DNA from: Streptomyces actinomycinicus
Lineage (GTDB): Bacteria > Actinomycetota > Actinomycetes > Streptomycetales > Streptomycetaceae
Length of the DNA stretch: 64,000 nucleotides
Assembly (NCBI RefSeq): GCF_016741775.1
Contig: NZ_JAERRK010000010.1
Coordinates: 186,001 to 250,000, forward strand
Direction of reading: 5' to 3'
Shown: in pieces, positions 32,905 to 40,709 of the stretch
Layout: each line of letters begins with the position of its first letter
How positions within the stretch are numbered: position 1 is the first letter of the stretch
The notes under the pieces: model-generated
What the model was told of the DNA's origin: nothing
The model's database searches: none
Seen by the model: the letters and a program-made list of their open reading frames with translations, nothing else
Translations under genes and position numbers: made by a program

Positions 32905-33150
32905 GTGGTGTCGGTCCTGCCCGTGGGCTCGGCGGACTTCTACGAGGAGGCCGAGCGGCTGGGCGTCCGGGCGGTACGGATGCGGGTGGACGCCGACCGG
33001 TCCGGGATGGAGGCGATCGCGGAACCGGCGGGGTCCGGGAAGCTGAAGGCGACGATCGCCGGGACCTTCCCGCTCGCGGACGCCGCGAAGGCGCATGAAC
33101 TGGGCGACACCGGCCGCACCACGGGCAAGCTGGTCCTGCTCGCGGACTGA
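32905..33150 (+). pseudogene. C-terminal remnant of an NADPH:quinone oxidoreductase
   Basis: The frame reads VVSVLPVGSADFYEEAERLG and ends GTFPLADAAKAHELGDTGRTTGKLVLLAD. This is the last 80 or so residues of a zinc-independent MDR-type quinone reductase (the part after the nucleotide-binding domain), with the usual F-P-L-x-D-A-A-x-A-H signature. No catalytic or NADPH-binding part exists upstream, where only G-rich repeats are found. No SD is present at GTG 32905. I therefore call it a decayed gene end. Confidence 0.75.
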
Positions 33151-33185
33151 GCGAAGCCCACGGGGCGACACGCGCCAAACTCGAA

Positions 33186-33195
33186 GACATATGTC
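33186..33195. promoter_or_regulatory. Perfect 10-bp palindrome in the STAS gene upstream region
   Basis: GACATATGTC lies in an unusually A/T-rich segment (33175-33235) about 90 bases before the STAS gene. A GGGTAA hexamer at about 33228 could be a -10. It may be a regulator site; no matching regulator gene is adjacent. Confidence 0.3.
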
Positions 33196-33282
33196 AATCG
33201 AACATGCTCAAATTCCTTCCATCGAGGGTAACTTGACGATCGGGGAACCGACGTCCGGGCGCGGGTGGGAGGTGGTGCCGCG

Positions 33283-33663
33283 GTGCGACAGGAGCCCGTA
33301 CCTCTCACCCGGCAGCTGGGCATGTACGCGTTCCGGGGTCACACGGTGCTGGAGTTCCGGGGCGAGATCGACATCCTCGCGGCGGTCGAGATCGTCCCGC
33401 ACCTGGACCGGGAGACCGACCGGCCCGGCGCCCGGGTCGTGATCGACCTGCGGCCGGTGGAGTTCTTCGACTGTTCGGGTCTGCGGCTGCTCTACCGGGC
33501 CCGCGCCCGGGTGCTGGAGCGCGGCGGGCAGCTGCTTGTGGTGTGCACGCATCCGCTGACGCTGCGCGTGTTCCGGGTCACCGGACTGTCCCGGCTGCTG
33601 CCCCCGCACCCGAGCGTGGACGCGGCCCTGGCCCGCTCCGGGGCCGCGTCCGGCTCGCTGTGA
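33283..33663 (+). CDS. STAS-domain anti-anti-sigma factor
   Basis: A 126-residue RsbV/SpoIIAA-like protein. HTVLEFRGEIDILAAVEIVP is the first half of the STAS fold, and VEFFDCSGLRLLYRARARV carries the phosphorylatable Ser of the DxSGL motif (Ser in DCSG). Phosphorylated by an RsbW-type kinase it is inactive; unphosphorylated it frees a sigma factor. I chose GTG 33283, ten bases after GGAGG, over GTG 33265. No partner kinase is next to it. The PP2C phosphatase at 8.4 kb is the type of enzyme that would activate such a protein, though a direct link is not shown. Confidence 0.88.
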   Translation: MRQEPVPLTRQLGMYAFRGHTVLEFRGEIDILAAVEIVPHLDRETDRPGARVVIDLRPVEFFDCSGLRLLYRARARVLERGGQLLVVCTHPLTLRVFRVTGLSRLLPPHPSVDAALARSGAASGSL

Positions 33664-33774
33664 GGCCGGCTGCCCGGCCGGGGGCGAACGCGCCGGTCCT
33701 CCGGCTCCCGGGGACTCGCCGGTCTGGTACGGCCGTCGGCGGGAATCCGGTCAGCAGGAAGGAGGACCGTCGCG

Positions 33775-34425
33775 ATGACGACTTCCGTCAGACACCTGCC
33801 CGGCTGGGCCAAGGTCCTGGCCGCACTCGTGCTCGTGCTCGTCGTGCTGTTCGCCGGAATCCGGCTGGCCGTACTGCCGGGCGTCCGGGACCTGTTCGGC
33901 ACCGAGACCCATGACCGCTCCGGACCCGCACTCCTCAAGTCCGTGCAGGACATGAGCCGTTACGACGCCGCGTCCGGCAACTTCCAGGTCGTCGTGGACC
34001 TGGAGAAGGACGCGAAGTTCCTGCCGGACGCGATCCGCGGCACCCGCACCCTGTACGTCGGTGCGGGCACCGTGGACGCCTACGTCGACCTCGGCCGGGT
34101 CGAGGAGAAGGACGTGACCGTCAACGGTGACCGCACGTCCGCCACGCTCCGGCTGCCGCACGCCCGGCTCGGTCGGCCGGCCCTCGACCCCGACCACTCC
34201 TACGCCGTCTCCAAGCAGCGCGGCCTGCTGGACCGGCTCGGCGACCTGTTCTCGGACAACCCCAACAGCGAGCAGGCCGTGCAGCGGCTCGCCGTGCGGC
34301 ACATCGGCGAGGCGGCCCGCGGCAGCGGGCTGACCGCCCGGGCCGAGAGCAACACCACCGGCATGCTGCAGGGCCTGCTGCGCTCCCTCGGCTTCAAGGA
34401 GGTGCACATCTCGTACGGCACCTGA
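33775..34425 (+). CDS. DUF4230 single-pass membrane protein
   Basis: The 216-residue protein has a single N-terminal membrane helix (about residues 12-33) and an outside domain of about 175 residues of the DUF4230 type, with YDAASGNFQVVVDLEKDAKFLP and VDAYVDLGRVEEKDVTV blocks. Function unknown. AAGGAGGA precedes ATG 33775 at good spacing. It is alone, convergent with the Mrp operon that ends ten bases after its stop. Confidence 0.85.
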   Translation: MTTSVRHLPGWAKVLAALVLVLVVLFAGIRLAVLPGVRDLFGTETHDRSGPALLKSVQDMSRYDAASGNFQVVVDLEKDAKFLPDAIRGTRTLYVGAGTVDAYVDLGRVEEKDVTVNGDRTSATLRLPHARLGRPALDPDHSYAVSKQRGLLDRLGDLFSDNPNSEQAVQRLAVRHIGEAARGSGLTARAESNTTGMLQGLLRSLGFKEVHISYGT

Positions 34426-34435
34426 GGGGTGCCGG

Positions 34436-36202
34436 TCAGCCGCCCAGCACCCCCGGCAGGGCCAGCGCCCCCAGCACCGTGGCGCCCACCAGCAGCCAGG
34501 CCACGTAGTCGCCGACGTGCCCGGACTGCAGTCGCCTGAGGGGCGCGGCCCAGTCGGGTGCGGCCACCCAGCGCGGGCGGGTCACGGCGAGGGCGGCGAG
34601 GGCCGCGGCAAGCACCGTGGAGGCCACGCCCAGCACCGCGCCGTGCAGTGTCCAGTGCACGGAGACGTGGGCACCGCCCGAGCCGGTCTCGTTGACGTAT
34701 CGGGCCACCAGCTCCCCGAAGCCCGGGACCGACCCCACGGCGAGGGCGGCGGCGAGCAGCACAGCGGGCACGATCGTCATGGTGTCCGGGATCCGGCCGA
34801 GCAGGCCCGGGGTCTCGGGCTCCTCGTCGGAGCCGCTGGTCTCGTACTCGGCGTCCTCCGGGCGCGGCCCGAGGCCAAGGAACACGCGGGCGGTGACGCG
34901 CAGCACGGCTCCGGCGGTGACCGCGGAGGCGGCCACGAAGACCACGGTGAGCGGGCCGCCGACCGCCTCCTCGGTGATCGCCTTGCCGAGCCCGGTGCCG
35001 AAGGTCGGCAGTCCCGCGAGGCCGAGGGCCCCGATGCCGAACATCACCCCGGTGGCACGCAGTTGCCCGGCCCGCCCGTGCAGCGCATGCTCGTCGACGC
35101 TGCCGAACCGGTCCAGGAGGACACCGGCGCAGGCGAACAGGGCGGCCTTCACCCCGGCGTGCCCGAGCATGTACAGGGCGACGCCGTCGTCGCCCTCGGG
35201 GGTGAGGATGCCGAGGCCGATGACGAACAGGCCGGTGTGGGCGACGGTGGAGTAGGCGAGGAGCCGCTTGATGTGCCGCTGGTACCAGCACATGACGGCG
35301 CCGACGGCCGCGGTGACGGCGCCGAGGGTCACCAGCGCCCGCGTCAGGTCGGCGGCGGGGATGCCACCGGGTCCGGCGAAGACGGTGCCGTACACGCGCC
35401 AGACGCCGTAGGCGCCCAGTTCCACCATGACGCCGGAGAGCAGCATGCAGACGGGAGTGGGCGCGACGGCGTGCGCGTCCGGGAGCCAGAAGTGGAAGGG
35501 CACGGCCGCGGCCTTCACCAGCAGCCCGGTCAGCACCAGCACGAAGGAGGCGAGGACCAGCGCGTCCGGCCCGCCCTGCCCGGCCGCGCTGTCGAGGCCG
35601 CGGCCGATCTTCGTCATGGCCAGTTCCCCGGTGCGGGCGTACAGCAGGGCGATGCCCATCAGCATGGCGTAGGCGCCCAGGGAGTTGACGACACCGAAGG
35701 TCAGGGCGCCCTGTACGGCCTTGGCCTCGTCGATGCGGTAGCCGGTGAGCGCGTAGGCGGTGACGCTCATCAGCTCGAAGAACACGAACGCGTTGAACAG
35801 GTCCCCGGCGATGGCGAATCCGCACATGCCGCCCTGGAACACCAGCATCAGCGCGGTGAACGTGCCGGTGCGGCCGTGCGGGGGCTGGTCGAAGTAGCGC
35901 CACGAGTAGGCGAGGGCGGCGAGCGTGAGCAGGGACACCAGCGTGGCCATGCCGAGCGCCGGCCCGTCCCCGACCACGAGGATGCCGACGCTCTCGCCGC
36001 CGACGGGCAGCCAGCCGCCGACCCATTCGACCATGGGCGGCGAGGAGTCGAGCAGCAGCACGACGGCGAGGGCGGCCGTACCGCCGGAGACCGCGAAGCC
36101 GGTGATCTCGGCGGCGATCCGGGGCAGGTGGCGGCCGGTGGCCACCAGCACGGCGGCGCCGAGCAGCGGGAGCGCCACGAGCAGCGGGAGCAGGTGGTGC
36201 AT
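34436..36202 (-). CDS. mrpD: Mrp-type antiporter subunit D (NADH-dehydrogenase-M/N-like)
   Basis: A 588-residue integral protein with about 14 helices, homologous to complex I proton-pumping subunits. Conserved residues of the proton channel are seen in FELMSVTAYALTGY (Glu in helix 5), PFHFWLPDAHAVAPTPVCMLLSG, the HIKRLLAYSTVAHTG segment (Lys and His of helices 7-8) and MLGHAGVKAALFACAG. It is the last gene of the operon E-F-DUF4040-B-C-D and starts at ATG 36202 overlapping the stop of subunit C. It exports sodium in exchange for protons as part of a multi-subunit complex. Confidence 0.95.
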   Translation of the reverse strand: MHHLLPLLVALPLLGAAVLVATGRHLPRIAAEITGFAVSGGTAALAVVLLLDSSPPMVEWVGGWLPVGGESVGILVVGDGPALGMATLVSLLTLAALAYSWRYFDQPPHGRTGTFTALMLVFQGGMCGFAIAGDLFNAFVFFELMSVTAYALTGYRIDEAKAVQGALTFGVVNSLGAYAMLMGIALLYARTGELAMTKIGRGLDSAAGQGGPDALVLASFVLVLTGLLVKAAAVPFHFWLPDAHAVAPTPVCMLLSGVMVELGAYGVWRVYGTVFAGPGGIPAADLTRALVTLGAVTAAVGAVMCWYQRHIKRLLAYSTVAHTGLFVIGLGILTPEGDDGVALYMLGHAGVKAALFACAGVLLDRFGSVDEHALHGRAGQLRATGVMFGIGALGLAGLPTFGTGLGKAITEEAVGGPLTVVFVAASAVTAGAVLRVTARVFLGLGPRPEDAEYETSGSDEEPETPGLLGRIPDTMTIVPAVLLAAALAVGSVPGFGELVARYVNETGSGGAHVSVHWTLHGAVLGVASTVLAAALAALAVTRPRWVAAPDWAAPLRRLQSGHVGDYVAWLLVGATVLGALALPGVLGG

Positions 36203-36549
36203 CAGCCGCGCAGCTCCCGGAGTTCGTCGGGGTCGACCGTGCCGTGCCGTTTGGCGATCTGCAGGACGAGGGCGAGCAGCAGCGCGGTGACGGTGGCGCC
36301 GACGACGATGTCGGTGAGGGTGAGGGCCTGCACCACCGGGTCGACCACGGGCCGGGAGCCGGGCTCGATGTCCGAGAAGACGGGCGCGGTGGCGCCGTCC
36401 CGGTAGCCGACCGCCAGCAGCAGGACGTAGGTGGCGGACTGGCAGACGGCGAGACAGCCGACGGCGTGGATGAGGTTCCGGCTGGTGGCGAGGCCGTAGC
36501 AGCCCGTCAGGAAGACGTAGACGGCGACCAGGTACGGAAGGACGTGCAT
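36202..36549 (-). CDS. mrpC: Mrp-type antiporter subunit C (NuoK-like)
   Basis: A 115-residue protein with three helices, MHVLPYLVAVYVFLTGCYGLATSRNLIHAVGCLAVCQSATYVLLLAVG leading to a third helix, homologous to NuoK. VVDPVVQALTLTDIVVGATVTALLLALVLQIAKRHG is the signature last part. ATG 36549 is 11 bases after GGGAGG; a GTG at 36561 directly touches the SD and is less likely. It overlaps the subunit D start at its stop codon. Confidence 0.93.
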   Translation of the reverse strand: MHVLPYLVAVYVFLTGCYGLATSRNLIHAVGCLAVCQSATYVLLLAVGYRDGATAPVFSDIEPGSRPVVDPVVQALTLTDIVVGATVTALLLALVLQIAKRHGTVDPDELRELRG

Positions 36550-36601
36550 CGCGGTGTTCACCTCCCGTGTTCTCCTTCCCGGTTGTTCGACTGCCGTGCG
36601 T

Positions 36602-37339
36602 TCAACTTCCGTGCTCCTCCTCGATCTCGACGGCCTGGTCGAGGAAGTGGGCGAGCAGGACGACGACCGCGCTGGCCACCTCCATACCGACGGCGGCGTT
36701 CAGCAGGGGGACGGTGCCGCCGGAGGACAGGGTGTTGAAGGTGCCGTAGGGCAGCAGGGTGTTGGCCAGGAACGCGGTGCCGGCCAGCACTCCGGCGAGG
36801 CCCAGCACGAGGTAGGCGCAGACGGCGAGCGAGTCGGAGGCCTCGTAGACGCCGAGCGGACGGACGCGTTCCAGGGCGCCGTAGTCGGCGCCGAGGTAGA
36901 GCAGGTGCAGGGCGGTCGCGGCGACGACTCCGCCCTGGAAGCCGCCGCCGGGGCTGAGCTGGCCGTGGGCGATGACGTAGAGACCGGTGACCAGGGCGAC
37001 GGGCAGCACCAGGAGCGCGTACCGGCGCACCGGGCGGGCCACCTCGGCGGGTTCGGGCGGGGCCCGGTGCTCGTCGCGGGCCTCGCGCAGGAGGACCACG
37101 CAGCCGAGGACGGCGGCGAACAGGATGCTGATCTCGCCGAGGGTGTCGTAGGCGCGCTGGTCGAAGTTGACGGAGGCGATGGTGTTGGCGATGTGCCGGT
37201 CGAGGGAGGCCTGCACGGCCCGGTCGCCGTAGGGGTGCCACCGGCCGCCGAAGGCGGGCAGGTCGAGGCAGGCGGCCACCAGCAGGGCGGCCAGGCCCGC
37301 GCCGCCGACGGCCAGCAGCCACAGCCGCAGCCGGTTCAC
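36602..37339 (-). CDS. mrpB: Mrp-type antiporter subunit B
   Basis: The 245-residue protein begins with an MbhE-like helix and region (VNRLRLWLLAVGGAGLAALLV) that includes IANTIASVNFDQRAYDTLGEISILFAAVLG, then the MnhB domain RYALLVLPVALVTGLYVIAHGQLSPGGGFQGGVVAATALHLLYLG (residues about 125-170) with the invariant GHxxPGGGFQGG. It thus fuses the C-terminal MrpA-like/MbhE piece with MrpB. GTG 37339 overlaps the upstream stop by four bases (GTGA). The next gene, C, is 52 bases on. Confidence 0.93.
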   Translation of the reverse strand: MNRLRLWLLAVGGAGLAALLVAACLDLPAFGGRWHPYGDRAVQASLDRHIANTIASVNFDQRAYDTLGEISILFAAVLGCVVLLREARDEHRAPPEPAEVARPVRRYALLVLPVALVTGLYVIAHGQLSPGGGFQGGVVAATALHLLYLGADYGALERVRPLGVYEASDSLAVCAYLVLGLAGVLAGTAFLANTLLPYGTFNTLSSGGTVPLLNAAVGMEVASAVVVLLAHFLDQAVEIEEEHGS

Positions 37340-37596
37340 CGGGCACCGTCCTTCGTCCGGCCGCGCCGCCGGACCTTGCGCACGCACAGCATGATCAGCA
37401 GGGGGGTCAGGGCGGAGCCGACGGCGAGCTGGGACAGGCCGGCGTCCGGTGCCTGGAGCACGGTGAACAGGACGGCGAGCACCGCCCCGAGCACGGACAG
37501 GACGAGCGCCTGGCGGGCCGGGTCGCGCTGGACGACCGCCGCGGTGGCGCAGCCGGCCACCAGCAGCAGGGACACGGTGATCACCGCGTCGGACAC
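37336..37596 (-). CDS. DUF4040 (MbhD-like) antiporter subunit
   Basis: An 86-residue protein with two helices, starting MSDAVITVSLLLVAGCATAAVVQRDPARQALVLSVLG. VLFTVLQAPDAGLSQLAVGSALTPLLIMLCVRK is the DUF4040 signature (with the conserved LQAPDxAxxQ), equal to a small C-terminal segment of MrpA or to MbhD of group-4 hydrogenase complexes. GTG 37596 has a GAGGAGG SD. Stop overlaps the B start by four bases. Together with the B fusion it supplies the C-terminal MrpA parts, while no N-terminal MrpA is seen. Confidence 0.88.
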   Translation of the reverse strand: MSDAVITVSLLLVAGCATAAVVQRDPARQALVLSVLGAVLAVLFTVLQAPDAGLSQLAVGSALTPLLIMLCVRKVRRRGRTKDGAR

Positions 37597-37653
37597 GGTG
37601 CACCTCCTCGTGGTGCGCCGGCCGCCCGGTGCCGGCCCCGTTCCGGCAGCGCC

Positions 37654-38106
37654 TCAGCCACCGCGCACCTCCCGGAAGCCGCCCGCCAGCGCCCGCGAGG
37701 CGATCACGTTGCCGCCGATCAGCAGGGCTCCGATCACCAGCAGCTTCACCATGGCCCGGCCAGGTCCGCCGGCCACGCACAGCGCGATCACGACGGCCGC
37801 GGCGAGTCCCGCCGCCGCCCAGGTCAGCCCCCAGGCGCTCGGCCGTTCGTCCGCCAGGTCGTCGGCGAGCAGCCGGGCGAAGACGAGGGTGCCGACCGGG
37901 CCCAGCAGGGCCATGAGCAGGGCGAGGTCGACGTAGGCGGGGCGGCCGTAGCCCTGGGAGAGGAGCAGCAGGGCGGGGCACACGGCCGACGTGGTGAGGT
38001 TCTGGGCGATGACCCGGCGCCCCGGCGAGCCGGTGGTCACGCCCCACAGGGCGGCCGCCCCTCCCCCGCCCAGTCCGACGGTCGCCGCCAGGATCCAGCC
38101 GTTCAC
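37654..38106 (-). CDS. mrpF: Mrp subunit F-like protein with G-like extension
   Basis: The 150-residue protein has five or so helices. AYVDLALLMALLGPVGTLVFARLL (residues about 66-89) is the MrpF signature; the first 55 residues, GVTTGSPGRRVIAQNLTTSAV, give its N-terminal half. After that an extra segment, WGLTWAAAGLAAAVVIALCVAGGPGRAMVKLLVIGALLIGGNVIASRAL, resembles the end of MrpG, which is missing as a separate gene. So one gene may do the job of F and part of G. GTG 38106 overlaps the stop of the preceding short MrpE-like gene by four bases. Confidence 0.75.
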   Translation of the reverse strand: MNGWILAATVGLGGGGAAALWGVTTGSPGRRVIAQNLTTSAVCPALLLLSQGYGRPAYVDLALLMALLGPVGTLVFARLLADDLADERPSAWGLTWAAAGLAAAVVIALCVAGGPGRAMVKLLVIGALLIGGNVIASRALAGGFREVRGG

Positions 38107-38297
38107 CGCCAGGTCACCGCCCGCCGGCCGGCCCGGGCCAGCAGCGCTCCCACGGCGGCGCAGCTCGCACCGACGATCCGCTCCAGCGTGTCGACGCTCG
38201 TGATGAGCACCAGCCACAGCAACGCCAGCGCCGCCCACCAGGCCAGCAGTTCAGCGAGGGCGAGGAGGACCGCGCGGGGAGCCGTACGACGGGTCAT
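38103..38297 (-). CDS. Very short MrpE-like protein
   Basis: A 64-residue protein with two helices, MTRRTAPRAVLLALAELLAWWAALALLWLVLITSVDTLERIVGASCAAVGALLARAGRRA. It matches the first third of MrpE, which is usually about 160 residues. AGGAGG precedes ATG 38297, and the stop is coupled to the F gene by GTGA overlap, so it is translated as the first gene of the Mrp operon. The short length may be natural for this operon type or show truncation. Confidence 0.7.
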   Translation of the reverse strand: MTRRTAPRAVLLALAELLAWWAALALLWLVLITSVDTLERIVGASCAAVGALLARAGRRAVTWR

Positions 38298-38536
38298 CCA
38301 GCACCTCCTCGGTCCGCAGCGCACGCGTGTGCGGCGACGTGTCCGGAGCGCCGCAGGGGCATCCAAGCACCGCCGGCCCGTGGCGGAGCGGCGGCACGCG
38401 GGTCCGGACCGGGAGTGCCCCGGGAGCGTGCACGGAAACCACCGGGGTGCACCCGGCACCGTCCGGACGGCGCATCCCGGACCGTACGGCGGGTAACCGG
38501 TCTGGGACACCGGCGAATTGACGACTGGAGGACCCG

Positions 38537-39088
38537 ATGGCCCGTACCGCCCTACGTCTGCCCGCGGTGCTGCGCACCGCCCGGAGGCGGCAACCGGCTG
38601 GGGAGGACCGGGCCGCGCGGCACGCCTGGCCGCTTCCCGTGCGGCTGCTGGCGGTACTCGTCGCCTTCGCGTTCATGGTGGCGTTCGCCGTCGTCCTGGC
38701 CCGGATCACCCTCCAGCCGTCGCCCGCGTCGGTGCACCTGACGCACAGCAATCTGCATCCGGGGCGCTCACTGAGGGCTTACCTGGAGCAGGCCTCGCTG
38801 CGGGACACGCTCCGGCAGGTCGGCGGGAACGTGCTGCTCGGCGTGCCGTTCGGGGTGCTGGTGCCGGTCCTCGCCCCGCGGGCCCGAGGGGTGCTCCAGG
38901 TACTGGCGCTCACGGCGCTCGTGATGCTCATGGTGGAGCTGGTCCAGGGGGCACTGGTCACCGGGCGCGCCTTCGACATCGACGACGTCATCCTGAACAC
39001 CACCGGTGCGCTGGTGGGTTGGCTGCTGCTGGGGCGTCGCCTCGGGCGCGGGGTGCACCGGCGGGTGCACCGGCCGTCGGCCGAGTGA
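38537..39088 (+). CDS. VanZ-family membrane protein
   Basis: A 183-residue protein with four helices. The VanZ hallmark is NVLLGVPFGVLVPVLAPRARG (residues about 95-115) followed by ELVQGALVTGRAFDIDDVILNTTGALVGW with the conserved R-x-F-D-x-D-D-x-x-x-N-T. VanZ itself gives low-level teicoplanin resistance; most family members have unknown function. TGGAGGA precedes ATG 38537. It diverges from the Mrp operon. Confidence 0.92.
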   Translation: MARTALRLPAVLRTARRRQPAGEDRAARHAWPLPVRLLAVLVAFAFMVAFAVVLARITLQPSPASVHLTHSNLHPGRSLRAYLEQASLRDTLRQVGGNVLLGVPFGVLVPVLAPRARGVLQVLALTALVMLMVELVQGALVTGRAFDIDDVILNTTGALVGWLLLGRRLGRGVHRRVHRPSAE

Positions 39089-39116
39089 TCGTCAGCATCA
39101 GGTCTGTACCAGAGTA

Positions 39117-39145
39117 TTGACGGCTCCTTATCTCATTCCTTAAAT
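39117..39145 (+). promoter_or_regulatory. Strong promoter of the GH16 gene
   Basis: TTGACG at 39117-39122 and TTAAAT at 39140-39145 with an exact 17-base spacer form a near-consensus housekeeping (HrdB-type) promoter. The start of transcription should be near 39152, giving a 5' leader of about 35 bases to ATG 39187. Confidence 0.7.
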
Positions 39146-39186
39146 CAAGAGGCGCAACTCTCTCGCCCCCCACCGAACGGAGAGCC

Positions 39187-40419
39187 ATGGCCTCCCCGCG
39201 CCTGCTCCGCAGATGTCTGTTCGCCGCCCTGTCCGCGGTACTGGCCGGCTCCGCCGCCGTCGGTCCGGCCCGCGCGGAGACCGCCGCCCCGGCGGCGGCC
39301 GTCGCCACCTTCTCGGACACCTTCGACGGCCCCGCCGGCTCGCCGGTCGACGCGTCGAAGTGGACCCTGGAGACCGGCGACAACGTCAACAACCACGAGC
39401 GGCAGTACTACACCCCGGGAACGAAGAACGCGGCCCTGGACGGCCAGGGACACCTGGTGATCACGGCCCGCAAGGAGAACCCGGCCGGGTACCAGTGCTG
39501 GTACGGCAGCTGCCAGTACACCTCGGCCCGGCTGAACACGGCCGGCAAGTTCCACGCCACCTACGGGCACGTCGAGGCCCGGATGAAGATCCCGCGCGGG
39601 CAGGGCATGTGGCCCGCCTTCTGGATGCTCGGCACGCCGGTGAACTGGCCGGACTCGGGCGAGATCGACGTCATGGAGAACGTCGGCTTCGAGCCGTCGA
39701 CCGTGCACGGCACCATCCACGGCCCCGGCTACTCCGGCTCGGGCGGCATAGGCGCCGCCTACAGCCTGCCCGGCGGCCAGGCCTTCGCGGACGCCTTCCA
39801 CACCTTCGCGATCGACTGGGCCCCCGGCTCGATCACCTGGTCCGTCGACGGCAACGTCTACGAGCGCCGCACACCCGCCGACCTGGGCGGCAGGACCTGG
39901 GTGTACGACAACAAGCCGTTCTTCCTGATCCTGAACCTCGCGGTCGGCGGCTACTGGCCCGGTGACCCCGACGGCTCCACCCGATTTCCGCAGCAGCTGG
40001 TGGTGGACTCCGTCTCGGTGACGACGAGCGACAACGCCGGCGGCGTACCGGTCCGGGGACTCGCCGGCAAGTGCGTCGACGTGGCCGGTGCGAACCCGGC
40101 GAACGGCACCCCGGTCCAGCTCTACGACTGCAACGGCACCGGTGCGCAGGCGTGGACGGCCGGCCCGGACGGCACGCTCCGGGCGCTCGGCAAATGCCTG
40201 GACGTGACGGGCAACGGCACGGCGGACGGTTCGGCCGTCCAGCTGTGGGACTGCACCGGCGGCCCCAACCAGAAGTGGACCGTCACCGGGGCGCACGACA
40301 TCGTCAACCCGCAGGCGGACAAGTGCCTCGATGTCACCGGCAACAACTCGGCCAACGGGACCCGGCTGCAGATCTGGACCTGCACGGGCGGCGCGAACCA
40401 GAAGTGGACGGTCGGCTGA
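39187..40419 (+). CDS. Secreted GH16 beta-glucanase with ricin-type carbohydrate-binding domain
   Basis: The 410-residue protein has a Sec signal peptide (about residues 1-30), a GH16 catalytic domain (about 45-275) and a C-terminal ricin B trefoil (about 285-410). The GH16 active site is GEIDVMENVG with nucleophile Glu159, Asp161 and acid/base Glu164. It should cleave beta-1,3 (or 1,3-1,4) glucans such as fungal walls or laminarin. The ricin part has three CLDVTGN-type repeats with QxW. SD is GGAGAG. The near-consensus promoter predicts good expression. A small hairpin covers the stop. Confidence 0.94.
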   Translation: MASPRLLRRCLFAALSAVLAGSAAVGPARAETAAPAAAVATFSDTFDGPAGSPVDASKWTLETGDNVNNHERQYYTPGTKNAALDGQGHLVITARKENPAGYQCWYGSCQYTSARLNTAGKFHATYGHVEARMKIPRGQGMWPAFWMLGTPVNWPDSGEIDVMENVGFEPSTVHGTIHGPGYSGSGGIGAAYSLPGGQAFADAFHTFAIDWAPGSITWSVDGNVYERRTPADLGGRTWVYDNKPFFLILNLAVGGYWPGDPDGSTRFPQQLVVDSVSVTTSDNAGGVPVRGLAGKCVDVAGANPANGTPVQLYDCNGTGAQAWTAGPDGTLRALGKCLDVTGNGTADGSAVQLWDCTGGPNQKWTVTGAHDIVNPQADKCLDVTGNNSANGTRLQIWTCTGGANQKWTVG

Positions 40420-40433
40420 GCCGTCGGCTCAGC
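40415..40433. terminator. Hairpin spanning both stop codons of convergent genes
   Basis: GCTGAGCC at 40415-40422 pairs with GGCTCAGC at 40426-40433 around three bases. The TGA of the glucanase lies in the left arm and the minus-strand stop of the next gene in the right arm. Confidence 0.55.
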
Positions 40434-40674
40434 GCAGCGACCAGGTGTACTTGTCCCCGCCCACGAAGCGGACCACGTCGGGATCGTCCAGATCGTGGAT
40501 GGTGATGCCGTGGCTGGCCGCCTTCTCCAGCACATCCGTGACGGTCCTGGCCTCACCGACCACCTGACCGTCGATCTCCATGATCCGGAACGGCGGCTCG
40601 CCGTGCCTGCCCGGGCACACCCCGAGGACCAGGATCCGCGGATGGGCGATGTGGGGAGCTCCTTGTTCGGTCAT
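40429..40674 (-). CDS. Small conserved protein, 81 aa
   Basis: An 81-residue protein starting MTEQGAPHIAHPRILVLGVC and ending DPDVVRFVGGDKYTWSLR, with no membrane or signal feature. The compact alpha/beta pattern and one Cys near the N-terminus give no clear family. The ATG at 40674 has a weak SD. Its coding bias is like that of the neighbours. It ends in the hairpin shared with the glucanase. I name no function. Confidence 0.6.
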   Translation of the reverse strand: MTEQGAPHIAHPRILVLGVCPGRHGEPPFRIMEIDGQVVGEARTVTDVLEKAASHGITIHDLDDPDVVRFVGGDKYTWSLR

Positions 40675-40709
40675 GCAATCGAGGGTAGAACGCAACCCGC
40701 GCGGACGGG

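Noticed and set aside
34517..36406. 629-codon + strand frame opposite mrpD
   Set aside because: Gly/His/Glu-rich shadow of a membrane protein gene; the minus strand has the full NuoM/N-like motifs.
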